Shown here piece by piece: positions 9,050 to 17,899 of a stretch of 64,000 nt of DNA (its first letter is position 1; each line of letters opens with the position of its first letter). This DNA is from Anaerocolumna chitinilytica (lineage in GTDB: Bacteria; Bacillota; Clostridia; Lachnospirales; Lachnospiraceae): assembly GCF_014218355.1 (NCBI RefSeq), contig NZ_AP023368.1:3414001-3478000 (forward strand). Reading direction: 5' to 3'. Made by a program: the position numbers and the translations under genes. A model generated the notes under the pieces. It saw only the letters and a list, made by a program, of their open reading frames with translations. It ran no database searches and had not been told where the DNA came from.

Positions 9050-9835
9050 CTACTGGATAAAAGGTGTTACAAAATCTATCAGCTTTTGTAAATTCCCAAC
9101 TAAGATTGGCATACCATTAGCTATACCAATCATAGGAGCGATTAACTTTACCCCACTGTTTAATATAGATTTCTTGGGTTCAGGCTTAACTAGTTCCTCA
9201 TGAATCATTTCTACTGAATCCTTTATTGTAGCCGCATCCTCTGGCGACAGACCTGATAGATTACCCTTTATTTCAGAAATAAGAGAATTTAATTCACTTA
9301 CATTGATACCGTTATTTTGAGTTGCATTTATTGTTGAACTACCATTTGATACATTAACTTGTCCACCATATACAACAAATTTTGTTTCTTCATCTAAACC
9401 CATATCTATCCCCACTCTCGTTAAATATCCTTCGATATTCTGTATCAGTACTAATACAACTCTATCATTAAATTCTTTTACACCATCTTGATAATCTGGC
9501 TTATTATAAATTCTATAAAACATATATTCGACTCTATCTATATCTAATATGTACTTTAAAACAGAATATATTTGATAACTTTCCTCTTCTACAGTAGGAC
9601 CAAAATCAAATAAATACCCATCTTCATGTACCATTCTATTCCAGTCCTCAGCTGAATTATATTCAGTAGATAAACCCATATTAATATAACCCATAATAAT
9701 TTCGTTACCATCAATAAAATCAATGAACTTCCTAAGAATATATTTATACTCATCAAAAGGAGCCCTCATTATTCTACTAGATATACTATTAAAGCTATGT
9801 GATATTTTTTTCAATTCTCTTCTATTCAATTCCAT
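9050..9835 (-). CDS. hypothetical protein with hydrophobic C-terminus, coupled to zinc-ribbon gene
   Basis: This is a 261-residue protein counted from the ATG at 9835 (MELNRRELKKISHSF). The track-style start 36 bases earlier is less likely because it overlaps the previous gene more. Residues 1-150 look alpha-helical. A middle low-complexity segment (VNVSNGSSTINATQNN) forms a linker, and the last 40 residues (LIAPMIGIANGMPILVG) are hydrophobic and could insert in a membrane. The start lies inside the end of the zinc-ribbon gene (overlap ATGGAATTGAATAG, 14 bases, different frame), so translation is probably coupled. The layout of helical domain, linker and hydrophobic tail resembles accessory or defence proteins, but that is only an impression. 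Confidence 0.6.
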   Translation of the reverse strand: MELNRRELKKISHSFNSISSRIMRAPFDEYKYILRKFIDFIDGNEIIMGYINMGLSTEYNSAEDWNRMVHEDGYLFDFGPTVEEESYQIYSVLKYILDIDRVEYMFYRIYNKPDYQDGVKEFNDRVVLVLIQNIEGYLTRVGIDMGLDEETKFVVYGGQVNVSNGSSTINATQNNGINVSELNSLISEIKGNLSGLSPEDAATIKDSVEMIHEELVKPEPKKSILNSGVKLIAPMIGIANGMPILVGNLQKLIDFVTPFIQ

Positions 9836-10283
9836 AATCTTGCACCCCACAATATGGGCAATAACTGCCACTCATTTTTATTATTGGTTTAATCTTTGCT
9901 TCTTTTTTACAACACCTATATACTTTTCGTTCAAGAGCTTCTACAGTCAGCTTAATTGGATGTTCCTTTTCTTTCTGTAAGTTACCAGTAACCTTGAATT
10001 TTAACGGACTATTTCTAGTATCACGTTCTAGTTTTCTAAATTCGTTCATCATCATATCATCAAGATAATTTCCTGCCATTATCAAAGCTAATTCAAGAAC
10101 ATCCTCCGTTATATAGCTGTCACTCACCAAACCACACTCAGGACAATATATATCAAAAATTGAATCATCATCCAAAACATTAGCATCTAATTTGAAAAGT
10201 GCCCCACATATCGGACATTTTAACAAGATAAAACCTTCGCTGTCACAAGGTATTCTGATTTCAGTATGTTCTGCATTTCCCAT
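9822..10283 (-). CDS. zinc-ribbon protein, unknown function
   Basis: This 153-residue protein has two zinc-knuckle pairs near the N-terminus (CPICG at about 24 and CPECG at about 48) and another cysteine cluster at the C-terminus (YRCCKK and YCPYCG). Four-cysteine ribbons of this kind bind zinc and often contact nucleic acid or partner proteins. No catalytic motif is visible. It is the first gene of a leftward group and overlaps the next gene by 14 bases, which ties their function together. No membrane segment or signal peptide. Confidence 0.65.
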   Translation of the reverse strand: MGNAEHTEIRIPCDSEGFILLKCPICGALFKLDANVLDDDSIFDIYCPECGLVSDSYITEDVLELALIMAGNYLDDMMMNEFRKLERDTRNSPLKFKVTGNLQKEKEHPIKLTVEALERKVYRCCKKEAKIKPIIKMSGSYCPYCGVQDYGIE

Positions 10284-10484
10284 ATTCTTTAATACCTTTC
10301 TCTATTCTTCGACCTATTTCTTCCAGTATACAATTAACCCACCCTATTAACAATACTATATTTTACATTTTACAACTATAATCAAACCCAGTATTTAAAG
10401 AATAATTACAATTTGATTTGCTTTTGCTTTACTAAAATAAGAAGACAAGCTCATCATTACCCCTTGCGTCAGATTATTCAAAGA

Positions 10485-10521
10485 GATAGCGGGGTATATC
10501 GTTTAGATATGCCCCGCTATC
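10485..10521. terminator. strong hairpin, possible terminator
   Basis: The arms GATAGCGGGGTATATC and GATATGCCCCGCTATC pair over 16 bases with one G-T pair and a five-base loop. No clean T run follows on either strand (TCTCTTT leftward), so terminator function is likely but not certain. The stop codon of a small leftward ORF sits inside the loop. Confidence 0.5.
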
Positions 10522-10678
10522 ACAACATTCAGAGTATTATGAGTAAAATCTGTTATCCTTAGGTTTGGTAGGATTTCATCCAAATCACTCATTTTCACGT
10601 TCTTAATCAGTCTATAGGATACCCATATATATTTAACATTCTTGAAGCTACTTTTGTGTATAAGTCTTGTAATATCAT
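10503..10678 (-). pseudogene. two small ORFs, possible degraded gene
   Basis: On the minus strand a very strong ribosome site (AAGGAGGGGG) precedes an ATG at 10678 that opens a 23-residue frame (MILQDLYTKVASRMLN) ending at 10607. Fifteen bases later an ATG at 10592 opens a 29-residue frame in another phase (MSDLDEILPNLRITDFTH) ending inside the hairpin at 10485-10521. They may be one gene split by a frameshift or two real small proteins. No family recognised. Confidence 0.3.
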
Positions 10679-11136
10679 ATTGATATTCCCCCTCCTTAAT
10701 TTTATTTCAATGTTGCTTTGAACTCATTGTATACAGACTACCCAACTTGTCTTAGACATAAAGATGGTTAGTGGTACTGTCTGCGAGTTCTTCTTTTAAT
10801 ATCACTCCCTCGAACTACATTGTTTTTAATATTTTAAGTTTCTTTTCTATTACCTACATCTTATATAGCCTTTACTACAGTCGTTTATGTCCAATATTTT
10901 TTATTACAAAAAAATAAAACACTCAATCGTTAATGATTAAATGCTTTATTTATGATTAAAAAGGTATTTAAAAGGTCAATTGTTTACTATACTGCACATT
11001 AATTTTATTAATCTGTTTCTTAAAAACCTGACACCAATCTGACACCAATGATATGATAATTGGTGTCAAATAGTGATAATTTATGATACTTTTGATTTTT
11101 CACAAAGTACCTCTGACCCTAGTATTTAAAGTCATT
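10679..11136. other. gene-poor stretch with TGACACCAAT repeats
   Basis: No supported gene. TGACACCAAT occurs twice in direct order (11029-11038, 11040-11049) and once inverted (11059-11068). The sequence is AT-rich, and the accessory-looking genes stop here while housekeeping order resumes at metA. It could mark the edge of an old integrated element; no integrase or matching att core is visible. Confidence 0.35.
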
Positions 11137-12042
11137 TTAGAGTTCATAAGGTGTAACCTGATACACATAATAATTCAACCAATTCGTATATAAAGCATTC
11201 GCATGTGCTCGCCAGGTAAGTTCCGGTCTTACATAAGTAAGCCCATCAGGATAGTAATTCTCCGGCAGCTCAATTTCCAAGCCCTTATCCACATCTCTCT
11301 TATACTCTTTATCCAATGTAATCCTGTCATATTCAGGGTGCCCGGTAACGAAGATCTGCTTGCCGTCCCCTGCTATCACAATAAAGACACCTGCTTCCTT
11401 GGATTCCGCAAGAATGGTAAGCTCCGGATTCTTTACAATCTCTTCTTTGGATACGGTGGTATACCTGGAGTGAGGAGCTAAGAACACATCATCGAACCCC
11501 CTTACCAAAGGAATCTTGCGGTTTAATACATGATGGGGATAGACACCAAATAATTTGTCCTTCAGGTTTATCTTAGGAATACCAAAATGGTAATAGAGAC
11601 CTGCTTGGGCTCCCCAGCATATATGAAAGGTTGAGGTTACATGGGTTTTGGACCATTCCATAATTATCTTAAGTTCCTCCCAGTATGTGACCTCTTCAAA
11701 TTCCATTTGCTCCACCGGTGCTCCGGTAATGATTAGACCATCGAATTTTAAATGTTTTACCTCGTCAAAGGTAAGATAGAACTGGTCCAGATGGCTGGAG
11801 GCAGTATTCTTGCCGACATAGGATGCAGTAGCCAGTAGGGTTACATCAACCTGAAGCGGCGTATTGGATAAGCTTCTTAGAATTTGTACTTCCGTATCTT
11901 CCTTTAATGGCATAAGATTAAGGATGGCTATGCGTAAGGGACGAATATCCTGATGGATAGCCCTGGTCTCATCCATAATAAATATATTTTCATCTTCCAG
12001 CACTCGTTTAGCCGGTAGCTCACTTTGTACCTTAATTGGCAT
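11137..12042 (-). CDS. metA: homoserine O-acetyltransferase (MetA family)
   Basis: This 301-residue protein matches MetA throughout. It transfers an acyl group to homoserine in methionine synthesis, in the cytoplasm. Catalytic C142 (HICWGAQAG), H235 and E237 (TGHPEYD) and K47 fall at the standard positions. Residue 111 is glutamate ([10 protein letters not shown]). Published work on Bacillus MetA ties E111 to acetyl-CoA use and G111 to succinyl-CoA, so this enzyme is predicted to acetylate. The ATG follows GGGAGG. It lies 50 bases after ligA on the same strand; no methionine riboswitch fits in that gap. Confidence 0.95.
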   Translation of the reverse strand: MPIKVQSELPAKRVLEDENIFIMDETRAIHQDIRPLRIAILNLMPLKEDTEVQILRSLSNTPLQVDVTLLATASYVGKNTASSHLDQFYLTFDEVKHLKFDGLIITGAPVEQMEFEEVTYWEELKIIMEWSKTHVTSTFHICWGAQAGLYYHFGIPKINLKDKLFGVYPHHVLNRKIPLVRGFDDVFLAPHSRYTTVSKEEIVKNPELTILAESKEAGVFIVIAGDGKQIFVTGHPEYDRITLDKEYKRDVDKGLEIELPENYYPDGLTYVRPELTWRAHANALYTNWLNYYVYQVTPYEL

Positions 12043-12092
12043 ACTAACCCTCCCTGCGCTTTCTGGCGCATATCTAAATTAATAGCAGAATG

Positions 12093-14060
12093 CTATTCCC
12101 CCTGTTTTACCATATCTAATAACATTTCTTCTGTAATTATCTCAATTCCAAGCTCTTTTGCCTTTTTGTTCTTTGTAGAAGAGGATAGGTTGTCGTTATT
12201 GATGAGGTAATCGGTTTTAGCAGTTACCGAACCGGTTACCTTAGCTCCTCTCTCTTCCAGATAGTCTTTCAGCGCGTTTCGATTCTCAAAATGTTCCAGA
12301 GAACCTGTAATTACGAAGGTTTTACCGGTAAGCACAGAAGGAGCACTCTCACTTTCTGTCACTTCAAAGACAAGCTCTGGCAGCAAGTCTTCTATCATTT
12401 TTTGATTACTCTCTTTATTCATAAAGTCTATGAAAGCCGCTGCTATAACATCTCCTACTCCGCTTATCTCAGTAAGACGTTCCGTTGCCGCAGCCTTGAT
12501 ATTATCAAAATTGTTCTGATACTCACGGCAGATTAATTTGGCTGTTGACAGCCCAATTCCCGGTATTCCCAAGCTATATAAGAATCTGGCTACTGTGGTA
12601 TTTCTTGCTTTATTAACAGATGCAATTAACTTTTGATAGGATTTCTCTCCGAACCCTTCCATCTCTGTGATGGTTTCCTTATAGCCCTCCAGATGAAAAA
12701 GATCGGCTACCTCATGAATAATCCCCATTCCCAGGAATTTCTCAATGGTGGCTTCTGAAAGTCCTTCTATATTCATTGCATCCCTGCTTACAAAATGAGT
12801 AAGGGATTTAATTTTCTTGGCTAGACATTCTTCGTTGGTACAGACAAGAACCTTAACATCATTTTCTTCTTTCAGGCTGGTTTTACCGCCGCATACCGGA
12901 CAGCTCTCAGGTATTGTAACATTTCCGCTCTGGGTTACATTCTCTGCCACCTGGGGTATAATCATATTTGCTTTATATACACGAATGGTATCCCCGATAC
13001 CAAGTTTTAGCCCCTCCATAATACTGATGTTGTGGAGGCTGGCACGACTGACGGTTGTACCCTCTAATTCCACCGGTTCAAATACAGCAATTGGATTAAT
13101 AAGCCCCGTTCTGGAAGCACTCCACTCAATTTCCTTTAAGGTAGTATCTTTGATTTCATCTCGCCATTTAAATGCAATAGAGTCCCTTGGAAATTTTGCT
13201 GTAGAACCTAGTGAGATTCCATAAGCAATATCATCAAAGGTAAGAACAAGTCCATCGGAAGGCACATCCATAGAGGGTATCTGTTCCGCAAACCAGGCAA
13301 CTGTCTCTTCAAGGGTTTCTCTTGTTACCTCCTTGCTTTCCACCGTTTCAAAACCAAGGCTTTGAAGCCAGGCCTGCTGCTCTTCTCTGGAATTTCCAAA
13401 ACCTTCAGAACTACCTGCTTTTACAAGGGTAAATGCATAGTAGCGTACATTTCGCTTTGCTGTTATTTCATTATTTAACTGTCTGACACTTCCACTGCAA
13501 AGATTTCTGGGATTCTTATATTTGGCTTCTGTTTCCGGGATTTCCTGATTCATTTTTTCAAAATCAGAATAACGGATTACTGCTTCTCCACGCAATACCA
13601 GCTCGCCGGTATAAGGAATTGAATGAGGCAGATTTTTAAATACCTTGGCATTGTTGGTTACTACCTCTCCGATCTCTCCATTTCCTCTTGTGACTGCCTG
13701 ATACAGCTTTCCATCTCTGTAAGTCAAAACGATGGTAAGTCCATCCATTTTCCAGGAAAGAAGACCTTTCTGATTCCCCAGCCAATCCTTTAGGGTTTCT
13801 ACTTCCTTTGTTTTGTCAAGGGATAGCATTGGTGACTCATGCCTCATTTTGGGAAGTTCGCTTAGTACTTCGTATCCTACTTTTATCGTGGGGCTTCCGG
13901 TTAATACTGTTTTTGTCTCCTGCTCCAGCATAAGAAGTTCATTATAAAGCTTATCATATTCGAAATTACTCATAATTTCGCGGTCTTCCTGCTCATATAC
14001 TCTTCCAGCTTCACTTAACAGCTTTACCAGTTCTTTTTGTCTCTCCAGTTTCTCCTTCAT
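12093..14060 (-). CDS. ligA: NAD-dependent DNA ligase
   Basis: This 655-residue protein seals nicks in replication and repair using NAD+. Domain order is complete: N-terminal Ia domain, adenylation domain with the AMP-accepting lysine K104 in KMDG (most relatives have KLDG), OB fold, a four-cysteine zinc finger (CPVCGG then CTNEEC), helix-hairpin-helix repeats (LGIPGIGLSTAKLI and ISGVGDVIAAAFIDF) and a C-terminal BRCT domain from about 578. The length is typical of the family. The ATG follows AAAGGG. It lies 29 bases downstream of the pseudouridine synthase gene, and metA follows. Confidence 0.94.
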   Translation of the reverse strand: MKEKLERQKELVKLLSEAGRVYEQEDREIMSNFEYDKLYNELLMLEQETKTVLTGSPTIKVGYEVLSELPKMRHESPMLSLDKTKEVETLKDWLGNQKGLLSWKMDGLTIVLTYRDGKLYQAVTRGNGEIGEVVTNNAKVFKNLPHSIPYTGELVLRGEAVIRYSDFEKMNQEIPETEAKYKNPRNLCSGSVRQLNNEITAKRNVRYYAFTLVKAGSSEGFGNSREEQQAWLQSLGFETVESKEVTRETLEETVAWFAEQIPSMDVPSDGLVLTFDDIAYGISLGSTAKFPRDSIAFKWRDEIKDTTLKEIEWSASRTGLINPIAVFEPVELEGTTVSRASLHNISIMEGLKLGIGDTIRVYKANMIIPQVAENVTQSGNVTIPESCPVCGGKTSLKEENDVKVLVCTNEECLAKKIKSLTHFVSRDAMNIEGLSEATIEKFLGMGIIHEVADLFHLEGYKETITEMEGFGEKSYQKLIASVNKARNTTVARFLYSLGIPGIGLSTAKLICREYQNNFDNIKAAATERLTEISGVGDVIAAAFIDFMNKESNQKMIEDLLPELVFEVTESESAPSVLTGKTFVITGSLEHFENRNALKDYLEERGAKVTGSVTAKTDYLINNDNLSSSTKNKKAKELGIEIITEEMLLDMVKQGE

Positions 14061-14089
14061 ATCCCTTTATTACCCTTTCAAGTTCGTTC

Positions 14090-15667
14090 TTATTTTGCGG
14101 TTCTGCCCCGCATCTTTCCAGTAGCGGCAGTGTTTTCTTTATGATTGTATACTTTGGTGCGGTTATCAGATGTTCGTTTATTATAATCTGTTTTTGCAGG
14201 AAAGGCTGTCCTGGCTTTAGATTCGGTCTTACCTTTAAAACCCGTCTTGCCTTTAACATCAGTTCCGGCTTTAAAGTCTGAATTATCTTTAAAGTTTCTA
14301 CTATCCTTGAAATCTCTCTTAGATCTAAAGTCTGACTTACTCTTAAAATCAGGCTTGGCTCTATCATCAATCCTGCTTTTCGTATCAGACCTGCCCCTGT
14401 AATCTGATTTATCTCTGAAATCTGGCTTGCTTTTAAAGTCTGTTTTATTTTTATTATCTGACCTTCCTCTGAATTCTGAACTGTCTTTGGAATCTGCTTT
14501 GTTTCTTAAGTCAGTCTTTTCTTTAAAACCTGACTTTTCTTGAAAGTCTTTCCTGCGCATAGCTTCTGACTTTCCTCTAAAGTCTGATTTGTCTTTGAAG
14601 TCATTCCTGTTCTTAGCTTCTGGCTTTCCTCTGAAATCTGATTTTTCTTTGAAGTCTGATTTTTCCGTAAGATCGGTTTTCCTATCACGATAGGATTTGG
14701 TATCGTACCCGGTCTTTTTACCATAGACTGCCTTGTTATCAGCAGCGGTACTTCTATTAGAAGTTTCCTTTTTGCTTTTTCTGTTATCCGTTATCCTACG
14801 ACTTTTAAGGTTTTGAGATCCTTTTCGAGTATTCTTATTATAACTGCTATTTGCGTCCTTTGTTGCAGTCTGCTTTACAACGTAGTTTTCATCAACTGAG
14901 GCTTCGTTAGAAGAATCTTTTATTGCCTCTGTCAGAGTTGCAATTTCTCTCTCTGTTACATTCCTATATCCGCCTAACTGCAGATACCCAAGCTGAATAT
15001 TCATAATACGAATTCTTTTTAACGTTAGCACCTTATAATCAAAATATTCACACATACGTCTTATCTGGCGGTTCAACCCCTGGGTAAGGATTATCTGAAA
15101 GGTGAATTTATCCAACGCCTTTATTGTGCAAGGCCTCGTAACAGTGTCCAATATTGGAACACCTTCTGCCATCCCTTTTAGAAATTCAGCTGTTATGGGT
15201 TTATCCAGAGTGACGATGTATTCTTTTTCGTGATAATTCCCGGCACGCAGTATTTTGTTTACGATACTGCCGTCATTTGTCAGTAAAATTAAACCTTCGG
15301 ATTCCTTGTCAAGTCTCCCTATTGGATATATTCTTTTATCAAATTTAAGAAAATCAATTATGTTATCTTTCTCACGTCTGTCCGTGGTACATACGATTCC
15401 TCTGGGTTTATTTAAGGCAATAAATACCAGGCTTTCCTCTCGGTTCACGGGCTTACCCTTTAGCAGCACTTCCTGGCCTTTAGAGACTTTCATACCCACC
15501 GTAGCCTTTTCTCCGTCTACGGTTACATGACCTTCTTCTATCAGCTTATCAGCCTCTCTTCTGGAACACGCTCCCGAATCGCTTAAAAAACGATTAAGCC
15601 TTACGCTCTCCTCGCTGTTTTCCATGTTTTCATCTAATTGCAATAATTTCTTAGTTCTTTTTGCCAT
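14090..15667 (-). CDS. rluF: 23S rRNA pseudouridine synthase, RluF-like, with long repetitive tail
   Basis: This 525-residue protein starts with an S4 RNA-binding domain (about 21-70, RLNRFLSDSGACSRREADKL). A RluB/RluE/RluF-type catalytic domain follows, with the nucleophile D120 in GRLDKESEGLILLTNDG and the motif LNRQIRRMCEYF at about 198-209. It would isomerise a uridine in 23S rRNA. The normal enzyme ends near residue 255. Here a basic, disordered tail follows, and about 28 hexapeptide repeats of the pattern K-S/T-D-F-K/R-x fill residues 330-496. A tail of this length is unusual and may add RNA affinity. It heads a leftward run with ligA and metA. Confidence 0.88.
   Translation of the reverse strand: MAKRTKKLLQLDENMENSEESVRLNRFLSDSGACSRREADKLIEEGHVTVDGEKATVGMKVSKGQEVLLKGKPVNREESLVFIALNKPRGIVCTTDRREKDNIIDFLKFDKRIYPIGRLDKESEGLILLTNDGSIVNKILRAGNYHEKEYIVTLDKPITAEFLKGMAEGVPILDTVTRPCTIKALDKFTFQIILTQGLNRQIRRMCEYFDYKVLTLKRIRIMNIQLGYLQLGGYRNVTEREIATLTEAIKDSSNEASVDENYVVKQTATKDANSSYNKNTRKGSQNLKSRRITDNRKSKKETSNRSTAADNKAVYGKKTGYDTKSYRDRKTDLTEKSDFKEKSDFRGKPEAKNRNDFKDKSDFRGKSEAMRRKDFQEKSGFKEKTDLRNKADSKDSSEFRGRSDNKNKTDFKSKPDFRDKSDYRGRSDTKSRIDDRAKPDFKSKSDFRSKRDFKDSRNFKDNSDFKAGTDVKGKTGFKGKTESKARTAFPAKTDYNKRTSDNRTKVYNHKENTAATGKMRGRTAK
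14180..14682 (-). repeat. degenerate 18-bp tandem repeats inside the rluF-like gene
   Basis: About 28 in-frame 18-base units encode hexapeptides such as KSDFRG, KTDFKS and KPDFRD. Copies differ at many positions. The period equals six codons throughout, which marks it as a coding repeat and not a CRISPR or regulatory array. Confidence 0.8.
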
Positions 15668-15871
15668 CTTGGCTCCATTCTATTCTAAAATTAGTAATAT
15701 CTTTTGCTATTGTTAAAATTTTTATTAAACTTGGATAATAAAACCTATGTTTAATTATTATAACAGTGCCGCTCTAAAAGTACAAGCATCTTAAAGGAAA
15801 CACTCCGGCTTATCAAGAAAAGCTCATTCGTGAATGCAATATACACCTGATATTATTTTATACCTAAAAAT

Positions 15872-15915
15872 AGCGAGATACTTTGAAGAATTCTCTTCTG
15901 TCAAAGCATCTCGCT
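15872..15915 (-). terminator. rho-independent terminator of the secreted-protein gene
   Basis: Arms AGCGAGATACTTTGA and TCAAAGCATCTCGCT (one G-T pair) form a 15-base stem. Read leftward it is followed by ATTTTTA. It sits 37 bases past the stop at 15952. Confidence 0.75.
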
Positions 15916-15951
15916 TATTAAATTCAAAATAATATTCTAATCCTATGTCTG

Positions 15952-16767
15952 TTATTCGTTCATAGAAACATTCTTGGCAGATTCTTCCAGCTTAGCATAG
16001 AATTCTGATAAAGCTGCATCCTTATTCATAGCAGTTTTGAGCTTCTCATTCACTTGAAATATAAGGTCTTCCACATCAGAAGTGCTGTTCAGCTTTGTTA
16101 AGAAATCATCTGTTTTTTTATCGCCTTCACCAAGATAGATATAAAGTTTTCCATCACTGTTAGTCTTCACATAATAACTGTTCATTCCAGGTGCAGGTGT
16201 GTCAATACTGGACAGTTTCAGTCCATAAGATACATAAACTACATAAGAGCCTTCTTCTAATCCCTTTTTGGTATAGCACTCAATATCAGAATACTTATCA
16301 ATGTATTTTGTCTTACGATTAATATCTTTGATATTTAAAAGATCTGTATTGTCTACCAGACTTTCAAACTTTTCTATTTTACCGCTTAATTTTGCTTTGA
16401 AATAATCGGATATAAGCTTATCTATCTCCGTGTTGGTATTCTTTACCAGAGGGTTTTTATCTACCGTGAGTAGACTAGCTTCATCCGGATAGCTTCCAGT
16501 AGCATCGCCATTTACTGACGGAGTATCTGTTGGAAGTATAGACGCATCAGAAACTGCTGCTTTCGCCATAGTTCCGGCTTCTTTGTCAGTACTTTCATCA
16601 GTCCCCTTGGAATCATCCGTAGCACCAAATGCAGTTAAAGTTTGTACCTGCCTTTCTACTGCGGTAGTTTTATCCTGTTCTTGTCTGGTTATGGAAAATG
16701 TAACCATTCCAATTCCCATCGTACATACAGTAACCATGGCAATTATCTTTTTATATCTAAGTTTCAT
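15952..16767 (-). CDS. secreted or membrane-anchored protein, unknown function
   Basis: This 271-residue protein starts at the ATG at 16767, which follows AAAGGAG at six bases; a frame 42 bases longer lacks a ribosome site. A signal-type N-terminus (MKLRYKKIIAMVTVCTMGIG) precedes a Ser/Thr/Asp-rich linker to about residue 105. A compact domain follows (about 110-260), with KLISDYFKAKLSGKIEKFES and YVVYVSYGLKLSSIDTPAPG, resembling NTF2/SnoaL-like folds. Such proteins are common in Lachnospiraceae with no known role. It has its own terminator and is probably transcribed alone. Confidence 0.65.
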   Translation of the reverse strand: MKLRYKKIIAMVTVCTMGIGMVTFSITRQEQDKTTAVERQVQTLTAFGATDDSKGTDESTDKEAGTMAKAAVSDASILPTDTPSVNGDATGSYPDEASLLTVDKNPLVKNTNTEIDKLISDYFKAKLSGKIEKFESLVDNTDLLNIKDINRKTKYIDKYSDIECYTKKGLEEGSYVVYVSYGLKLSSIDTPAPGMNSYYVKTNSDGKLYIYLGEGDKKTDDFLTKLNSTSDVEDLIFQVNEKLKTAMNKDAALSEFYAKLEESAKNVSMNE

Positions 16768-16983
16768 TGTAATCTCCTTTAAATAGTCCCAATCAATAGT
16801 ACATATCAACTATGATATATAATAGCAGACATTAAAGGATTTTGCAATACATTAATTTTATTTTTTGTAACATATTTAATAATTACGTAACAATTGTTGG
16901 AACAATATGGCATTTTCTCTATTTTCTGAAAAATATAAAAAATTACTTGCTCAAACAGAAAATTTATTGTAAAATGTGTTTAT

Positions 16984-17056
16984 GCATCTATAGCTCAGTG
17001 GATAGAGCAGAAGCTTCCGAAGCTTCGTGTCGGGGGTTCGAGTCCCTTTAGGTGCA
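16984..17056 (+). tRNA. tRNA-Arg (anticodon CCG)
   Basis: This is a 73-base cloverleaf. The acceptor arms GCATCTA and TAGGTGC pair with one G-T, the D arm contains AGCTCAGTGGATAGAGC, the anticodon stem is GAAGC/GCTTC around loop TTCCGAA, and the T loop is TTCGAGT. Two G-T pairs sit in the T stem. The CCA end is not encoded. It decodes the rare CGG arginine codon. A T-rich run follows at once. Confidence 0.95.
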
Positions 17057-17081
17057 TTTTTTGTTGCCTTTTTTAGGAAGA

Positions 17082-17651
17082 TTACTCTTTTGCAGATGCT
17101 TTTAATTTCTCGTAACACTCTTTACATAATGCCCTGTATTTCTCATTTCCGCCGATGTCTATCTGTTCACCCACTGTAATTACCCTGCCGTTCTGGTCAA
17201 ACCTGGCATTAATTGTGGCTTTTTTTCCGCATTTACATACAGTTTTTATCTCCTGTATACTCTCTGCAAGTTCCACCAGCCTTTTACTTCCCGGAAAAAG
17301 TTGTTGAGTAAAATCTATTAATAGTCCAAAACACATCACAGGGACTTTAAAAGATATCTGATATAATTCATTTACCTGTTCTACACTTAAGAATTGAGCT
17401 TCATCTACCATTACCACATCTGTTTTTTCTATATCAAAGCAGGAGTACACGGAGCTGAATTCATCCAGTGTAATGCAATCACTTTGAATTCCCACTCTGG
17501 ATCTAATAATGGAGTCACCATCCCTATCATCAACCTTAGGCTTAATTAACAGCACCCGGAACCCCTGCTCCTCATAATTGTGCTTAATCATTAACAGATT
17601 CGCTGACTTACTGCTGTTCATACAGCCATATTTAAAATATAATTTTGACAT
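17082..17651 (-). CDS. tdk: thymidine kinase
   Basis: This 189-residue type II thymidine kinase phosphorylates thymidine in nucleotide salvage. It has the P-loop GCMNSSKS at 9-16, a Walker-B-like VVMVDEAQF near 80-88, a zinc-binding set (CKCGKK and CKECYEK) and the lid segment with NARFDQNGRV. The length and order are normal. The ATG follows GGAGG closely. It ends 25 bases from the tRNA on the opposite strand. A cytoplasmic enzyme. Confidence 0.95.
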   Translation of the reverse strand: MSKLYFKYGCMNSSKSANLLMIKHNYEEQGFRVLLIKPKVDDRDGDSIIRSRVGIQSDCITLDEFSSVYSCFDIEKTDVVMVDEAQFLSVEQVNELYQISFKVPVMCFGLLIDFTQQLFPGSKRLVELAESIQEIKTVCKCGKKATINARFDQNGRVITVGEQIDIGGNEKYRALCKECYEKLKASAKE

Positions 17652-17899
17652 ACTTCCTCCACTCTGCTTTCCCTGTTATCTTATATAATATAAATGGTTT
17701 TCAATCATTTACATACATATTCATGCTCTGATAAGCACACCGCTAGTTTGTACTGTGGAATTTCTCAGGCACACTACCTAATTATATCTACTGGTATATA
17801 ATAATGCAAGCGGCATCAATCTTTGTGAAGCAGTGTATGCACATAAGCAAAACATATAGATGAAGCAGAACATGCAGGTAAGAACTGAACACGCAGGTA

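Noticed and set aside
10485..10521. attI or integron-like site
   Set aside because: The hairpin has no core site consensus and there is no integrase or gene cassette array; a terminator-like hairpin is simpler.
12043..12092. SAM riboswitch before metA
   Set aside because: Only 50 bases separate metA from ligA, too short for the structure, and no conserved elements are visible.
14180..14682. CRISPR-like tandem repeats
   Set aside because: The units are contiguous, degenerate and exactly 18 bases, in frame with the pseudouridine synthase gene; there are no spacers and no cas genes.
14011..14724. Extra leftward ORFs over the same repeats
   Set aside because: They are alternative-frame readings of the repetitive tail, with no ribosome sites.
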